Shown in pieces: positions 16,637 through 24,578 of a stretch of 24,650 bases of DNA (positions within the stretch are counted from its first letter, which is position 1; each line of letters opens with the position of its first letter). The DNA lies in assembly GCA_002450255.1 (NCBI GenBank), contig DJYW01000036.1, positions 12,012-36,661 on the forward strand, written 5' to 3'. A program made the translations under genes and the position numbers. The notes under the pieces were generated by a model, which worked only from the letters and a program-made list of their open reading frames with translations, was not told the DNA's origin and searched no databases. The DNA is from Gammaproteobacteria bacterium UBA6968. GTDB taxonomy: Bacteria > Pseudomonadota > Gammaproteobacteria > Pseudomonadales > Azotimanducaceae.

Positions 16637-17503
16637 TCAATCCCGCTGCCGAAAAGTGGGTAAAACCGATGGAATAGCCTCGATTCGCCAGCGCTCAAGG
16701 CCCCAGGCAAGCCATTCTTGTGGGGTCTGTTCCAGCGCGGTGGGTGGATTCAGACCTAAATAAAAAAAGGCTTCGCGTAAGTTTTTCGATGCGGCCTCGG
16801 AATTTAAAGGGGGCGCGTGAGTTTGTTTGGATAACTTGGTGCCGTCGGCATAAGTCAGCAGCGGAATGTGTGCGTATTGGGGGGGATTGAGCCCAAGTTT
16901 ATGCATGAGATAAAGCTGGGGTGCAGTTGTATCGATCAGATCATGGCCACGTAGGACATGGCTGACATTGGCAGCACCGTCATCAATAGCCGTCGCTAAA
17001 GCATACGAGATGAGGCCATCCCGCCTTCGCACAATAAAATCCCCACCTTGTTCAGCCAGGTTGTATTGCATCTTGCCGCAAATTTCGTCGTCAAAACGAA
17101 GCGGTGTATTCGTAACACGAATACGTATAGCCGCGTCCGAGCGAGGTTCAGAATGGTCTCGACAAGTACCCGGATAGAACGCAGTTTCGCGCAGAGCACG
17201 GCGGCTACAACGGCAGTAAAACAGGCTATCGCGCAGACTCGTCAGCGCCGCATAATAATGTCGGTAGTGTTTGGATTGATAATCGATCGGACCGTCGCAG
17301 AGTAAGGCGTGCCGATTAAGGCAGTCGGTGATTAGCCTAGTAAATTCGGGCTTTTGACGGGGAGGATCAATATCGTCGATACGAACGAACCAGGATCCTC
17401 CTCGTTTTTTTACATCGAGGTAGCTGGCTACTGCAGTAACCAGGCTACCCATGTGTAACGGTCCAGTAGGTGATGGCGCAAAACGACCGATGATGGCAGA
17501 CAT
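16637..17503 (-). CDS. gluQ: Glutamyl-Q tRNA(Asp) synthetase
   Basis: GluQ attaches glutamate to queuosine at the wobble base of tRNA-Asp; it resembles the catalytic half of GluRS without the anticodon-binding domain. The 288 residues show a HIGH-type motif HMGS (17-20) in FAPSPTGPLHMGSL, zinc ligands Cys97, Cys99, Tyr110 and Cys114, the RGHDL stretch near 185-189 and the KMSKS-type motif KLSK (223-226). It lies 27 nt after dksA. The dksA-gluQ pair is conserved widely in gammaproteobacteria and suggests co-transcription. Confidence 0.96.
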   Translation of the reverse strand: MSAIIGRFAPSPTGPLHMGSLVTAVASYLDVKKRGGSWFVRIDDIDPPRQKPEFTRLITDCLNRHALLCDGPIDYQSKHYRHYYAALTSLRDSLFYCRCSRRALRETAFYPGTCRDHSEPRSDAAIRIRVTNTPLRFDDEICGKMQYNLAEQGGDFIVRRRDGLISYALATAIDDGAANVSHVLRGHDLIDTTAPQLYLMHKLGLNPPQYAHIPLLTYADGTKLSKQTHAPPLNSEAASKNLREAFFYLGLNPPTALEQTPQEWLAWGLERWRIEAIPSVLPTFRQRD

Positions 17504-17530
17504 CGCGACGGTAATGGTTTGCTTGAGATG

Positions 17531-18019
17531 CTAACCGTGGATCTGGCGCTCCTTGATCTCATCCAGAGATTTGCAGTCGACACATTGTGTTGCAGTGGGG
17601 CGAGCCTCTAATCGGCGTAAACCGATTTCTATGCCGCACGTATCGCAGTAGCCATAATCTTCCGTGTCCAGCCGTTCGATGGTAACGTCGATCTTATTAA
17701 TCAATTTGCGTTCACGATCACGAGTACGGAGCTCAATACTGAACTCCTCTTCTTGGGTCGCTCGATCAGCGGGGTCTGGGAAGTTAGCCGCCTCGTCCTG
17801 CATGTGGTTAACCGTGCGATCAACCTCTTCCATCAGTTCCTGTCGCCAGGCGGTCAACATATTACGAAGGTGCTCGAGTTGACCTTCGCTCATATACTCT
17901 TCGTTCTTTTTCGCCTTGTACGGGGTAAAGTCACGAAACGCCGTTGCAGTACTTCCCGCGGTTTTTGCTGTCGCGAGGTCTGCGGACGTTTCAGTTTTGG
18001 ATTGACTGTCTGCTGACAT
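17531..18019 (-). CDS. dksA: RNA polymerase-binding transcription factor DksA
   Basis: DksA enters the polymerase secondary channel and, with ppGpp, represses rRNA promoters and activates amino-acid genes. The 162 residues have a coiled coil (about 45-120) whose tip carries Asp82 and Asp85 in DPADRATQEEEF, and a zinc finger with Cys125, Cys128, Cys146 and Cys149. The first 28 residues are a Ser/Thr/Ala-rich tail, making it slightly longer than E. coli DksA (151). AAGGAGAG just upstream supports ATG 18019. It is first in the minus-strand block, so its promoter should lie in 18020-18188. Confidence 0.97.
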   Translation of the reverse strand: MSADSQSKTETSADLATAKTAGSTATAFRDFTPYKAKKNEEYMSEGQLEHLRNMLTAWRQELMEEVDRTVNHMQDEAANFPDPADRATQEEEFSIELRTRDRERKLINKIDVTIERLDTEDYGYCDTCGIEIGLRRLEARPTATQCVDCKSLDEIKERQIHG

Positions 18020-18035
18020 ATGCTCTCCTTTGTCT

Positions 18036-18051
18036 ACTGCGTTTTAGCAGT
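18036..18051. repeat. Small inverted repeat in the dksA leader
   Basis: ACTGC (18036-18040) and GCAGT (18047-18051) flank a 6-nt spacer, 17 nt upstream of the dksA start. It could form a weak hairpin in the dksA message or be an operator half-site pair. No further support is visible. Confidence 0.3.
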
Positions 18052-18113
18052 CAGAGGCCTGTAAAATCGAAGGGCGCGTAAGCTACCAGAACGGATTGCG
18101 GAAAACCACACAG

Positions 18114-18138
18114 AAAGTGCTCTGAAGTACTTTTTTTT
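18114..18138 (+). terminator. Intrinsic terminator with no gene upstream on its strand
   Basis: AAAGTGCT (18114-18121) pairs with AGTACTTT (18126-18133), with one G:T pair and a CTGA loop, and runs into eight Ts (18131-18138). It is oriented on the plus strand. The nearest plus-strand gene upstream is pnp, far away and already terminated. It lies 50 nt before the aminotransferase start, so it may end a small RNA or act as a leader attenuator. Confidence 0.65.
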
Positions 18139-18188
18139 GTATTTTTTGGTTTTTAGCGCGATTTCCAATAACCGGCAGAAGATGATCT

Positions 18189-19358
18189 ATGTATTCCAAG
18201 CTCAGCACTAATATTAGACCGTTTACTGTGATGGAATTGTTGCAGCGCGGTGTCGAATTTGAATCTGCAGGCTTGAGAGTGGTTCATTTCGAGGTGGGTG
18301 AACCTGACTTTGCTGTTGCGGCTCCTATCGCAGCGGCGGCCCATGAGGCGATAACCGCAGGGCATACCAAATATACTGCCGCCGCGGGCATGTTGACCTT
18401 GCGTGAACGCATTGCCGAATACTATGCCGAGCATCAAGTTGGCGTTTCTGCAGAGCAGATATTCATTACAAGTGGCGCGAGCGGTGGCCTTACCTTACTG
18501 GCGGCCTTGCTTTTAAATCCCGGCGACGAACTGCTGATGCCGGACCCAAGCTATCCCTGTAATGAGGTATTTGCGCGCCTGGTTGGTGCTTCAGTGAGCG
18601 CCATACCCGTGGACGCCAGCACCCGCTTCCAACCGACCTTACAACAGGTCAAAGATGCTTGGACCGAGCGTTCACAAGGTATATTGCTCGCTTCGCCTGC
18701 TAATCCAACGGGTACGATGATCGCTAGAGAAACATTAGCCAAGATAACGGATTTTGTTCGTGCTCAGGCGGGTGCTTTGATCCTGGATGAAATTTATCAG
18801 GGCGTAACGCGCAATGCGGTGTCCTATACAACGGCCTTAGCTGTCACCCGCGACATTTTTGTGCTGAATAGCTTTTCTAAATTCTTTGGCATGACTGGCT
18901 GGCGCTTAGGTTGGGTTGTGGTGCCGCTGGATGCAGCCGAACATTTGACAAAGCTAGCACAAAATCTGTTCATTTCGCCTAATGCGCCTGCGCAGCATGC
19001 GGCTTTGGCGGCATTTAGCGATGCTGCGATGGCTATTCATATTGCTCGCAATGAAGCGTTCGCTAACCGCGCGGCACGTTTAGCTGCCGGTCTTGAGTCG
19101 CTGGGATTTAAGATCCCGATCATGCCCGATGGCGCGTTTTATCTGTATGTTGATATCAGTCACCTAGGCATGACAAGTAACGAATTTTGCTGGCGGCTTA
19201 TGCAGGAGTATCAAGTAGCGGTAACGCCTGGGGATGACTTTGGACAGCACAACGCCAATCGATATGTGCGTTTTGCTTACACCACAGATGCGGATTCTAT
19301 CGACTTAGGGATACAGCGTATTGCTAGCGCTTTGCGGGCGTGGGGGTTGCAAGGTTGA
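18189..19358 (+). CDS. PLP-dependent class I/II aminotransferase
   Basis: This is a fold-type I aminotransferase of 389 residues related to aspartate/alanine aminotransferases. Visible motifs are SGASGG (95-100) for cofactor phosphate binding, NPTG (172-175), Asp200 and Tyr203 in LILDEIY for the PLP ring, and the Schiff-base Lys231 in NSFSKFFGMTGWRLGW. A late arginine in NRYVRFAY should bind the substrate carboxylate. The amino donor and acceptor cannot be told from sequence. The start ATG 18189 has only a weak AGAAG-type ribosome-binding site. Its stop overlaps the sfsA start (TTGA), so the two genes are coupled. Confidence 0.93.
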   Translation: MYSKLSTNIRPFTVMELLQRGVEFESAGLRVVHFEVGEPDFAVAAPIAAAAHEAITAGHTKYTAAAGMLTLRERIAEYYAEHQVGVSAEQIFITSGASGGLTLLAALLLNPGDELLMPDPSYPCNEVFARLVGASVSAIPVDASTRFQPTLQQVKDAWTERSQGILLASPANPTGTMIARETLAKITDFVRAQAGALILDEIYQGVTRNAVSYTTALAVTRDIFVLNSFSKFFGMTGWRLGWVVVPLDAAEHLTKLAQNLFISPNAPAQHAALAAFSDAAMAIHIARNEAFANRAARLAAGLESLGFKIPIMPDGAFYLYVDISHLGMTSNEFCWRLMQEYQVAVTPGDDFGQHNANRYVRFAYTTDADSIDLGIQRIASALRAWGLQG

Positions 19359-20056
19359 ACCTGCCGCCACTATTTCCTGGCATTTTGCGGCGGCGCTACA
19401 AACGCTTTCTTGCGGATGTGCAGTTGGAGGACGGAACGTTAATTACCGCTCACTGCCCTAATACCGGAGCGATGACTGGCTGTGCAGATCCAGGCAGTCC
19501 AGTGTTTGTGTCTGTTTCTGATAACCAAAAGCGCAAATATCCGCATACATTAGAGATGATCAAGACGCCCTCCGGTTGGGTCGGAGTTAACACTGGCCGC
19601 GCAAATTCGCTGGTTGAAGAAGCGCTAAGGGCCGGGTTGATCGATTTGGGGGGGGGCATTGCAGATCTTAAACCCGAAGCGAAAATTCCTGGTGGCCATG
19701 GCCGGTTTGATTTTTCACTCACGGTTAATCGAACCACTATTTATATCGAAGTAAAAAGCGTCACGCTGATGCTGGACGCATCGACGAAATTAGGCGCGTT
19801 TCCTGATGCGGTCAGCACTCGCGCGGAAAAACACTTGCAGGCGCTCCGTGACCAGGTTGCAGCTGGGCATCGCGCTGTGCTGATCTTCTGCGCCCAGCAT
19901 ACCGGAATCGATGTGGTCACGGCGGCGGCGGAGGTGCAGCCCAGTTACGCTTGCGCACTACAGGAGGCGGCAAGCGAAGGCGTGGAAATCCACGCCTACG
20001 GCTGCGCTTTTGATATGGCAACTCTGTCTATTGAGAGACGGTTGCGGTTGACTTGA
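19355..20056 (+). CDS. sfsA: SfsA family protein (sugar fermentation stimulation)
   Basis: SfsA is a conserved protein with a nuclease-like/DNA-binding fold; its name comes from effects on maltose use in E. coli, and its molecular role is uncertain. The family pattern is clear: RRRYKRFLADV, HCPNTGAMTGC, GRFDFSL, YIEVKSVTL and FPDAVSTRAEKHL. TTG 19355 overlaps the upstream stop as TTGA and gives 233 residues with the usual MN-LPPL-type start (E. coli 234); a GTG at 19340 would add five residues. A run of nine Gs (19648-19656) encodes part of LGGG. Its stop is immediately followed by the stop of the opposite-strand kinase. Confidence 0.94.
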   Translation: MNLPPLFPGILRRRYKRFLADVQLEDGTLITAHCPNTGAMTGCADPGSPVFVSVSDNQKRKYPHTLEMIKTPSGWVGVNTGRANSLVEEALRAGLIDLGGGIADLKPEAKIPGGHGRFDFSLTVNRTTIYIEVKSVTLMLDASTKLGAFPDAVSTRAEKHLQALRDQVAAGHRAVLIFCAQHTGIDVVTAAAEVQPSYACALQEAASEGVEIHAYGCAFDMATLSIERRLRLT

Positions 20057-21052
20057 CTACACCGTGAATTGTTTTTTTAGCTGCGCATAGTCGGCAAAGC
20101 TTCCGAATCGGGCGCCAAACAAGGCCACCAGTTGTGCAGCGGCGAAATTAGCAAACCTGGCGGCATCAACTGGACTCGCACCCTGAGCTCTGGCCGCCAA
20201 GCAAGCACCCGCAAAAATATCACCGGCACCGGTGGTATCGACCGCTTTGACCTCGAAGCCAGCGGCGCTTTCTACGCCGTTGGCAGTGATTACATTCGAT
20301 CCTTTCGAACCCATCGTAACGTAGAGTTCCGGGCAAATATCCCGCAATTCGGCGATGGCAATGTCCAATCGATCAGTCTTTGCCCATGCCAACGCTTCCT
20401 CTACGTTGCAAAACAGCAGCTCAACGCCGTTGCCCAAAATGTTTTGCAGCTGATCGGGAAAAAACTCAATCATCGATACATCTGAAAGGGATACTGCGAC
20501 TTTCTTGCCTGCTTGTTGAGCGAGTGTTCTGCCCTTCGCTGCCGCAGCGGCGCTGGTAGCAGACGAACTCAAATACCCTTCTATATACAAATAACTGCTT
20601 TCTTCTGCATGGCTGGTGTCGACGTCGGCTTCAACTAACTCGCTGGAAACGCCCAAGTCTGTGGCCATGGTTCGCTCCGCATCATCCGTGATCATGACCA
20701 GACACTGGCCCGACGAGTTGGTGACGCTGTCCGCGAGTTCTGTTGGAGAGATGGCGATATTGGCCTGCTGCATCTCTTCGATAAAATGTTTGCCGTTTAA
20801 GTCCGAAGCAAGCCGACATGTATAGGCGCTACTTAATCCAAACCCTGCTGCGGCATAGATCGTGTTAGCAGCCGATCCACCGCTGCAGCGTGTTACAGGT
20901 TGGCCGTCAATGGCTGTTAGAAGTTCGTGCATGCGCATCGTGTCTACCAGCGTCATCTGACCCTTCGCTAATCCGTTTTTATCCAGAAATGATTGCTCAA
21001 CTCTCACTTCCACATCGACAATAGCATTGCCCAAACCGTAGAGATCCAACAT
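20057..21052 (-). CDS. PfkB family carbohydrate/nucleoside kinase (adenosine kinase-like)
   Basis: The 331 residues form a ribokinase-fold enzyme. Near the N-terminus is the substrate-binding GGSAANTIYAAAGFG stretch (about 58-72), and near the C-terminus the anion-hole motif DTTGAGD, whose second Asp (Asp278) should be the catalytic base. The opening (GLGNAIVDVEV) resembles bacterial adenosine kinase-like PfkB proteins, but the substrate could be a nucleoside or a sugar. AAAGGAAAG just before ATG 21052 is a good ribosome-binding site. It follows hemL by 20 nt, suggesting one transcript, and shares no metabolic step with haem synthesis that I can see. Confidence 0.92.
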   Translation of the reverse strand: MLDLYGLGNAIVDVEVRVEQSFLDKNGLAKGQMTLVDTMRMHELLTAIDGQPVTRCSGGSAANTIYAAAGFGLSSAYTCRLASDLNGKHFIEEMQQANIAISPTELADSVTNSSGQCLVMITDDAERTMATDLGVSSELVEADVDTSHAEESSYLYIEGYLSSSATSAAAAAKGRTLAQQAGKKVAVSLSDVSMIEFFPDQLQNILGNGVELLFCNVEEALAWAKTDRLDIAIAELRDICPELYVTMGSKGSNVITANGVESAAGFEVKAVDTTGAGDIFAGACLAARAQGASPVDAARFANFAAAQLVALFGARFGSFADYAQLKKQFTV

Positions 21053-21072
21053 TGTCTTTCCTTTAGTTTTTC

Positions 21073-22359
21073 TTAGTCCTGTAACTTGCTCATGACTCGA
21101 TCCGCGGCGTCCAAGGTTGCCGCAATTACTTCGTCATTATGACAGGCAGATAGGAATCCAGCTTCAAATGCTGACGGTGCCAGATAGACGCCTTCATTCA
21201 GCATGCCGTGAAAAAAGCGGTTGAATAACTGGATATCCGATGCAGCGACATCGTCGTAGTGACGCGCTTCTTCGACACCAAAGAATATACCGAACATTCC
21301 GCAAACATGGTTCTCGCATAGCGTAATGCCGTATTGCTTAGCTCGATCCATCAGCCCGTTAACTAACTGCTCGGTGTGATGTGTTAAGCGTTCGTAGACG
21401 GAATCGGTGAGGTGATTGAGTGTGGCCAGCCCTGCGCTCATTGCCAAGGGATTGCCGGATAATGTGCCGGCCTGGTAGATCGATCCCACCGGCGCAATCT
21501 GATTCATCACGTCAGCTCTCCCTCCAAACGCGCCGACCGGCAGGCCACCGCCTACCACTTTGCCAAGCGTGGTTAAGTCGGGTCGGATGTTATACAGCGA
21601 TTGCGCGCCGCCAGGCGCGACTCTAAACCCGGTCATGACTTCATCAAAGATAAGCAATGCGCCATGTGAATCGGTCAATGCTCTGAGGGAATCAAGGAAT
21701 GCCTGGGACGGCGGAATGCAGCCCATATTTCCGGCGATGGGTTCAACAATGACGCACGCAATCTTTTCACCGACCTCCGCGAAAATCTGCTGAATGGGTT
21801 CAAGTTGATTGTATGGTGCGGTCAGAGTATTAGCGGCCACCGCTTGTGGGACACCTGGCGAATTAGGCAGCCCGAGAGTCAGGACACCGCTACCGGCTTT
21901 CGCAAGCAATGAATCAGAGTGACCGTGATAATTACCGTCGAACTTTACGATGAGGTCGCGGTTAGTAAAGCCGCGCGCCAAACGTATTGCAGACATAGTT
22001 GCCTCAGTACCCGAATTCACCATGCGAACCATGTCCATACTGGGCACCATTTGGAGAATTTTTTCTGCCAGTTCGATCTCAATTTCAGTCGGTGCGCCAA
22101 AACCCAGAGCGCGTTGTGCTTGTTCAAGCACAGCTTGAATCGTTGGTTGGAAATTGTGGCCATGGATCATCGGGCCCCATGAACCGATATAGTCAATATA
22201 TGCATTGCCATCGACGTCATGGATATATGCGCCTTCACCTCGTTCGAAAAAGACAGGGTCTCCGCCTACGCCTTTGAAAGCCCTAACCGGAGAGTTAACG
22301 CCTCCAGGGATGACTTTTTTAGCGCGCTCAATAAGTGATAACGATTCGTTTCTGTGCAT
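21073..22359 (-). CDS. hemL: Glutamate-1-semialdehyde 2,1-aminomutase
   Basis: HemL converts glutamate-1-semialdehyde to 5-aminolevulinate, the first committed tetrapyrrole precursor, using PLP/PMP. The 428 residues carry VNSPVRAF near 21-28, the [15 protein letters not shown] stretch (115-129), Asp239 in [11 protein letters not shown], and the Schiff-base Lys267 in [18 protein letters not shown]. Length is the family norm. ATG 22359 follows a GAGAG-type site. It sits between hemJ and the PfkB kinase on the same strand. Confidence 0.97.
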   Translation of the reverse strand: MHRNESLSLIERAKKVIPGGVNSPVRAFKGVGGDPVFFERGEGAYIHDVDGNAYIDYIGSWGPMIHGHNFQPTIQAVLEQAQRALGFGAPTEIEIELAEKILQMVPSMDMVRMVNSGTEATMSAIRLARGFTNRDLIVKFDGNYHGHSDSLLAKAGSGVLTLGLPNSPGVPQAVAANTLTAPYNQLEPIQQIFAEVGEKIACVIVEPIAGNMGCIPPSQAFLDSLRALTDSHGALLIFDEVMTGFRVAPGGAQSLYNIRPDLTTLGKVVGGGLPVGAFGGRADVMNQIAPVGSIYQAGTLSGNPLAMSAGLATLNHLTDSVYERLTHHTEQLVNGLMDRAKQYGITLCENHVCGMFGIFFGVEEARHYDDVAASDIQLFNRFFHGMLNEGVYLAPSAFEAGFLSACHNDEVIAATLDAADRVMSKLQD

Positions 22360-22450
22360 GGCTCTCTCAGTTTAGTTGCCAGCTATCTGTCGCTGAGTAT
22401 TCGTCAAAGGGCTTAGTTGAAATTCTTTGGTTCGAAGAATTGAGGAAATT

Positions 22451-22882
22451 TCAAAAAGGCCGAAACACAGCGAGCAGAACCACTGGAATTAGGATAAGTA
22501 CTGGAATCTCGTTGAAAATTCGAAAAAAGCGTTCGCTGTGAGTGACTTGATCTCGCGCGAAGCTGGTGATGATGCGGCCGCAGTATAACTGATATGCGAC
22601 GAGACCTGCGATAAGAAGGAGCTTAAGCCACAGCCATAATTGCCCAGCTAGGAAATCCCAGTTAACGACGACCATACCGATACCGAAAAACCAAGTGGCA
22701 AGCATGGCCGGGCGCATAATAATTCGGTAAAGCTTGTCCTCCATTATTTGAAAACGGTTGAGGCTTATCTCATCCGTAGTTGCGACGTGATAGACGAACA
22801 AACGTGGTAAGTAAAATATCCCCGCGAACCAGGCGATCAGACTTATCAGGTGACCGGCCTTAAACCAAAGGTATAAAGTCAT
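22451..22882 (-). CDS. hemJ: HemJ-type protoporphyrinogen IX oxidase
   Basis: HemJ is an integral inner-membrane enzyme that oxidises protoporphyrinogen IX to protoporphyrin IX, the penultimate haem step. The 143 residues predict four membrane helices (about 4-26, 55-77, 80-100 and 120-141). The family start is present: WFKAGH with the conserved His11 and the WFAGIFYLPRLFVYH stretch, then MEDKLYRIIMRPAM and the end segment FFRIFNEIP. ATG 22882 is chosen over the adjoining TTG because AGGAG is spaced 6 nt from it. With hemL 91 nt downstream it forms a small haem gene cluster. Confidence 0.92.
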   Translation of the reverse strand: MTLYLWFKAGHLISLIAWFAGIFYLPRLFVYHVATTDEISLNRFQIMEDKLYRIIMRPAMLATWFFGIGMVVVNWDFLAGQLWLWLKLLLIAGLVAYQLYCGRIITSFARDQVTHSERFFRIFNEIPVLILIPVVLLAVFRPF

Positions 22883-23018
22883 CAAAGGCTCCTAGGTAGG
22901 GGATAACTGATTTTAGAAGAGGGTGTTCACAATCAGACAGACTTAAATCGAAAGCTCGCATACGGGAGGTTCGTAAAAAGTGACAGAAGATCATTCAATT
23001 CAACTCTCGGATGTTACA

Positions 23019-23042
23019 GTGTGCACATCAATTTGATCACAC
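23019..23042. promoter_or_regulatory. Palindromic site between hemJ and the coiled-coil gene
   Basis: GTGTG (23019-23023) and CACAC (23038-23042) enclose ATCAA-T-TTGAT (23027-23037), with three extra bases on the left arm. It lies in the 209-nt divergent spacer, about 50 nt before the coiled-coil gene. The right half contains GATCACA, as in a CRP half-site, but the left half does not fit CRP spacing. An operator for one or both divergent genes is possible. Confidence 0.35.
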
Positions 23043-23091
23043 AGGCTGGCGCCGGTAATGATAACGCTACAGCGGGTTTTGAGCAGGGTTA

Positions 23092-23853
23092 ATGAGCGGC
23101 AATAATAAAGAAACATATCAAGTGGTGTTGGTTAAGCCGCAGCGGCGTTGGTTACAGGCCAGCATCATCGCTCTGGTCAGTATCGCTCTGTTCGGCGGCG
23201 GGCTAGTCGTTGGAGGAGGCGTTTCCCTCGATGCGGTCACCGCAAATGAAGCGCTCGAAACCAAGGTTGCCGAATTAAGTTCCGAAGTTTTTGAGCTGCA
23301 AAATAAAATCGTTGAGGCGGATTTGTCAGTCGACGTTCAGAGACAAACCTTGGCGGAGCTTAAAAAGGAGCTCGAGCAACAGCATGTGGTGAACGAGGAT
23401 TTGACGGCAGAAGTCTTATTCTATAGAGACTTGGTGTCGAATACGGATGGATCTGCTGGCAAGATGATCGCGGTGAACCTGGTGCTATCACCGAGCGCGC
23501 TGATTGAAGGTCGGTATCGGTATGTCCTAACGCTCGCAGGGCCTACCTCGAACAGAGCAAAGCGTTCTGGTTCGATCCAATGGCGCATACTTGGCAATCA
23601 AAACGGCACCGCGACGAGTATCGGTTGGGAAGACATTGCGATGCAATCCTCCGGAGAATCGCTTCTGTTCCAGTTCCGATACTTTCAGGATATATCCGGT
23701 GAAATAGTTATTCCTGTGGGTTTCAACCCGACAGCGCATTCTATAACGCTTATAGGCAAGGATGGCCCGCCAGTCGATTACAGCTTCGATTGGAAGCTGG
23801 TTGAGACGATAAACACGGACTCCTTGAAAGGAGAGGTTGCGGCAGGTCGCTAG
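23092..23853 (+). CDS. Membrane-anchored coiled-coil protein (DUF6776-like, tentative)
   Basis: I cannot assign a function. The 253 residues begin with a short cytoplasmic segment (1-20), one membrane helix (about 21-43, Ile/Val/Leu/Gly-rich), a coiled coil (about 50-108, Glu/Leu/Val heptads) and a predicted beta-rich periplasmic domain (about 120-240). The motif VLFYRDLV after the coil is typical of a gammaproteobacterial family found beside bactofilin and erpA genes; DUF6776 is my recollection of its name. AGGG lies 4 nt before ATG 23092. A signal-anchor topology with the C-terminus outside the cytoplasm is likely. Placement ahead of a bactofilin suggests an envelope or morphogenesis role, but that is inference. 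Confidence 0.8.
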   Translation: MSGNNKETYQVVLVKPQRRWLQASIIALVSIALFGGGLVVGGGVSLDAVTANEALETKVAELSSEVFELQNKIVEADLSVDVQRQTLAELKKELEQQHVVNEDLTAEVLFYRDLVSNTDGSAGKMIAVNLVLSPSALIEGRYRYVLTLAGPTSNRAKRSGSIQWRILGNQNGTATSIGWEDIAMQSSGESLLFQFRYFQDISGEIVIPVGFNPTAHSITLIGKDGPPVDYSFDWKLVETINTDSLKGEVAAGR

Positions 23854-24035
23854 TGTGGAGCAACTCTAGGGTTGGCTGGCTTTTAGTAAAGCTACTTTTA
23901 GAGTGCTCTCGTTTAATCAAGCTGCTACGGACTGAAGTTCTTTTAGTTAGCGCCCTATTGTTGCGAAAAAAGCAGAGCGAAAAAGTAGAGCGAAAAGTAG
24001 AGCGAAAAGTAGAGCGAGAACACGCTAACGCTTAG
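23853..24035 (+). CDS. Possible small protein with VERK repeats
   Basis: A 60-codon frame starts at GTG 23853, overlapping the upstream stop as TAGTG, with GGCAGG 6 nt before it. The first half is hydrophobic and Leu-rich (residues 7-38, a possible membrane or amphipathic helix). The second half is charged, with EKVERKVERKVERE encoded by near-perfect 12-nt repeats. I recognise no family. The repeat may have created the frame by chance, but the stop-start overlap argues for coupling. Otherwise this is intergenic DNA. Confidence 0.35.
   Translation: MWSNSRVGWLLVKLLLECSRLIKLLRTEVLLVSALLLRKKQSEKVERKVERKVEREHANA
23974..24018 (+). repeat. Tandem repeat, 12-nt unit AGAGCGAAAAGT
   Basis: Copies lie at 23974-23986 (13 nt, one extra A), 23987-23998, 23999-24010 and a partial copy 24011-24018. 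The two middle copies are identical. The unit length is a multiple of three, so copy-number change would keep the frame of the small ORF that spans it. Confidence 0.85.
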
Positions 24036-24173
24036 GATGAAGACCTGTCATTTCGCTGCTGATATGGTTGGTCTGGCTTGAGATTAGCAGCGTCGTTTGA
24101 GCGGCTCACGAATAGAGTCCAATAGCAAAATTTTAGCTCCAACCGATTCATGGTTGGTAAGGCGGAGGCCAAG
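24036..24173 (+). promoter_or_regulatory. Bactofilin upstream region with two hairpins
   Basis: CGCTGCTGAT (24054-24063) can pair with ATTAGCAGCG (24083-24092) around a 19-nt loop, with one G:T pair. CCAACC (24139-24144) pairs with GGTTGG (24152-24157) 6 nt before the bactofilin ribosome-binding site. Neither has a T tract. The second could affect access to the ribosome-binding site. No clear promoter box was found. Confidence 0.35.
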
Positions 24174-24578
24174 ATGGCACGCGGGAAGTCTTCTCAGCAA
24201 ACTTCGATAACGCTGATATCTGAAAAAACGAAAATGGAAGGCAATCTGGTCTTCGCCGAGCAACTATGTGTTTTGGGCGAAGTCAGCGGTAACCTTAACG
24301 CCGACGAACCGTCGGCCGAGCTCACAGTGAGCGAAGGAGGACGTGTTTCTGGAGAAGTGCGAGTGCCCAAGGTCGTTATCAGCGGGCGACTGGATGGTAA
24401 TGTCTACGCGAGCGAATACCTGAAATTATCGAAGAGCGCGGTGGTTAGCGGAGATCTTCACTACCGCTCCATCGAGGTTGCTGTTGGCGCGCAAGTCGAC
24501 GGACGCCTAGTACCGATGGAAGCGGAAAGCAGCGCCGGAAAAGGTACTGTACGAGCGTTACCAATCGAGGGCAAATAG
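24174..24578 (+). CDS. Bactofilin (polymer-forming cytoskeletal protein)
   Basis: Bactofilins form nucleotide-free filaments built of short beta-helices and act in cell shape, polarity or peptidoglycan placement. The 134 residues have a short polar N-terminal tail (1-14), then a series of beta-helix turns (about 15-115) with the family rhythm of small residues and G-N/G-D turns, such as MEGNLVF, LGEVSGNL, ISGRLDGNVYA and VVSGDLHY. The tail after about 115 is variable. GGAGG at 24164-24168 places the start at ATG 24174; an ATG at 24150 would add eight residues without a good site. It follows the membrane coiled-coil gene, a possible partner. Confidence 0.9.
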   Translation: MARGKSSQQTSITLISEKTKMEGNLVFAEQLCVLGEVSGNLNADEPSAELTVSEGGRVSGEVRVPKVVISGRLDGNVYASEYLKLSKSAVVSGDLHYRSIEVAVGAQVDGRLVPMEAESSAGKGTVRALPIEGK

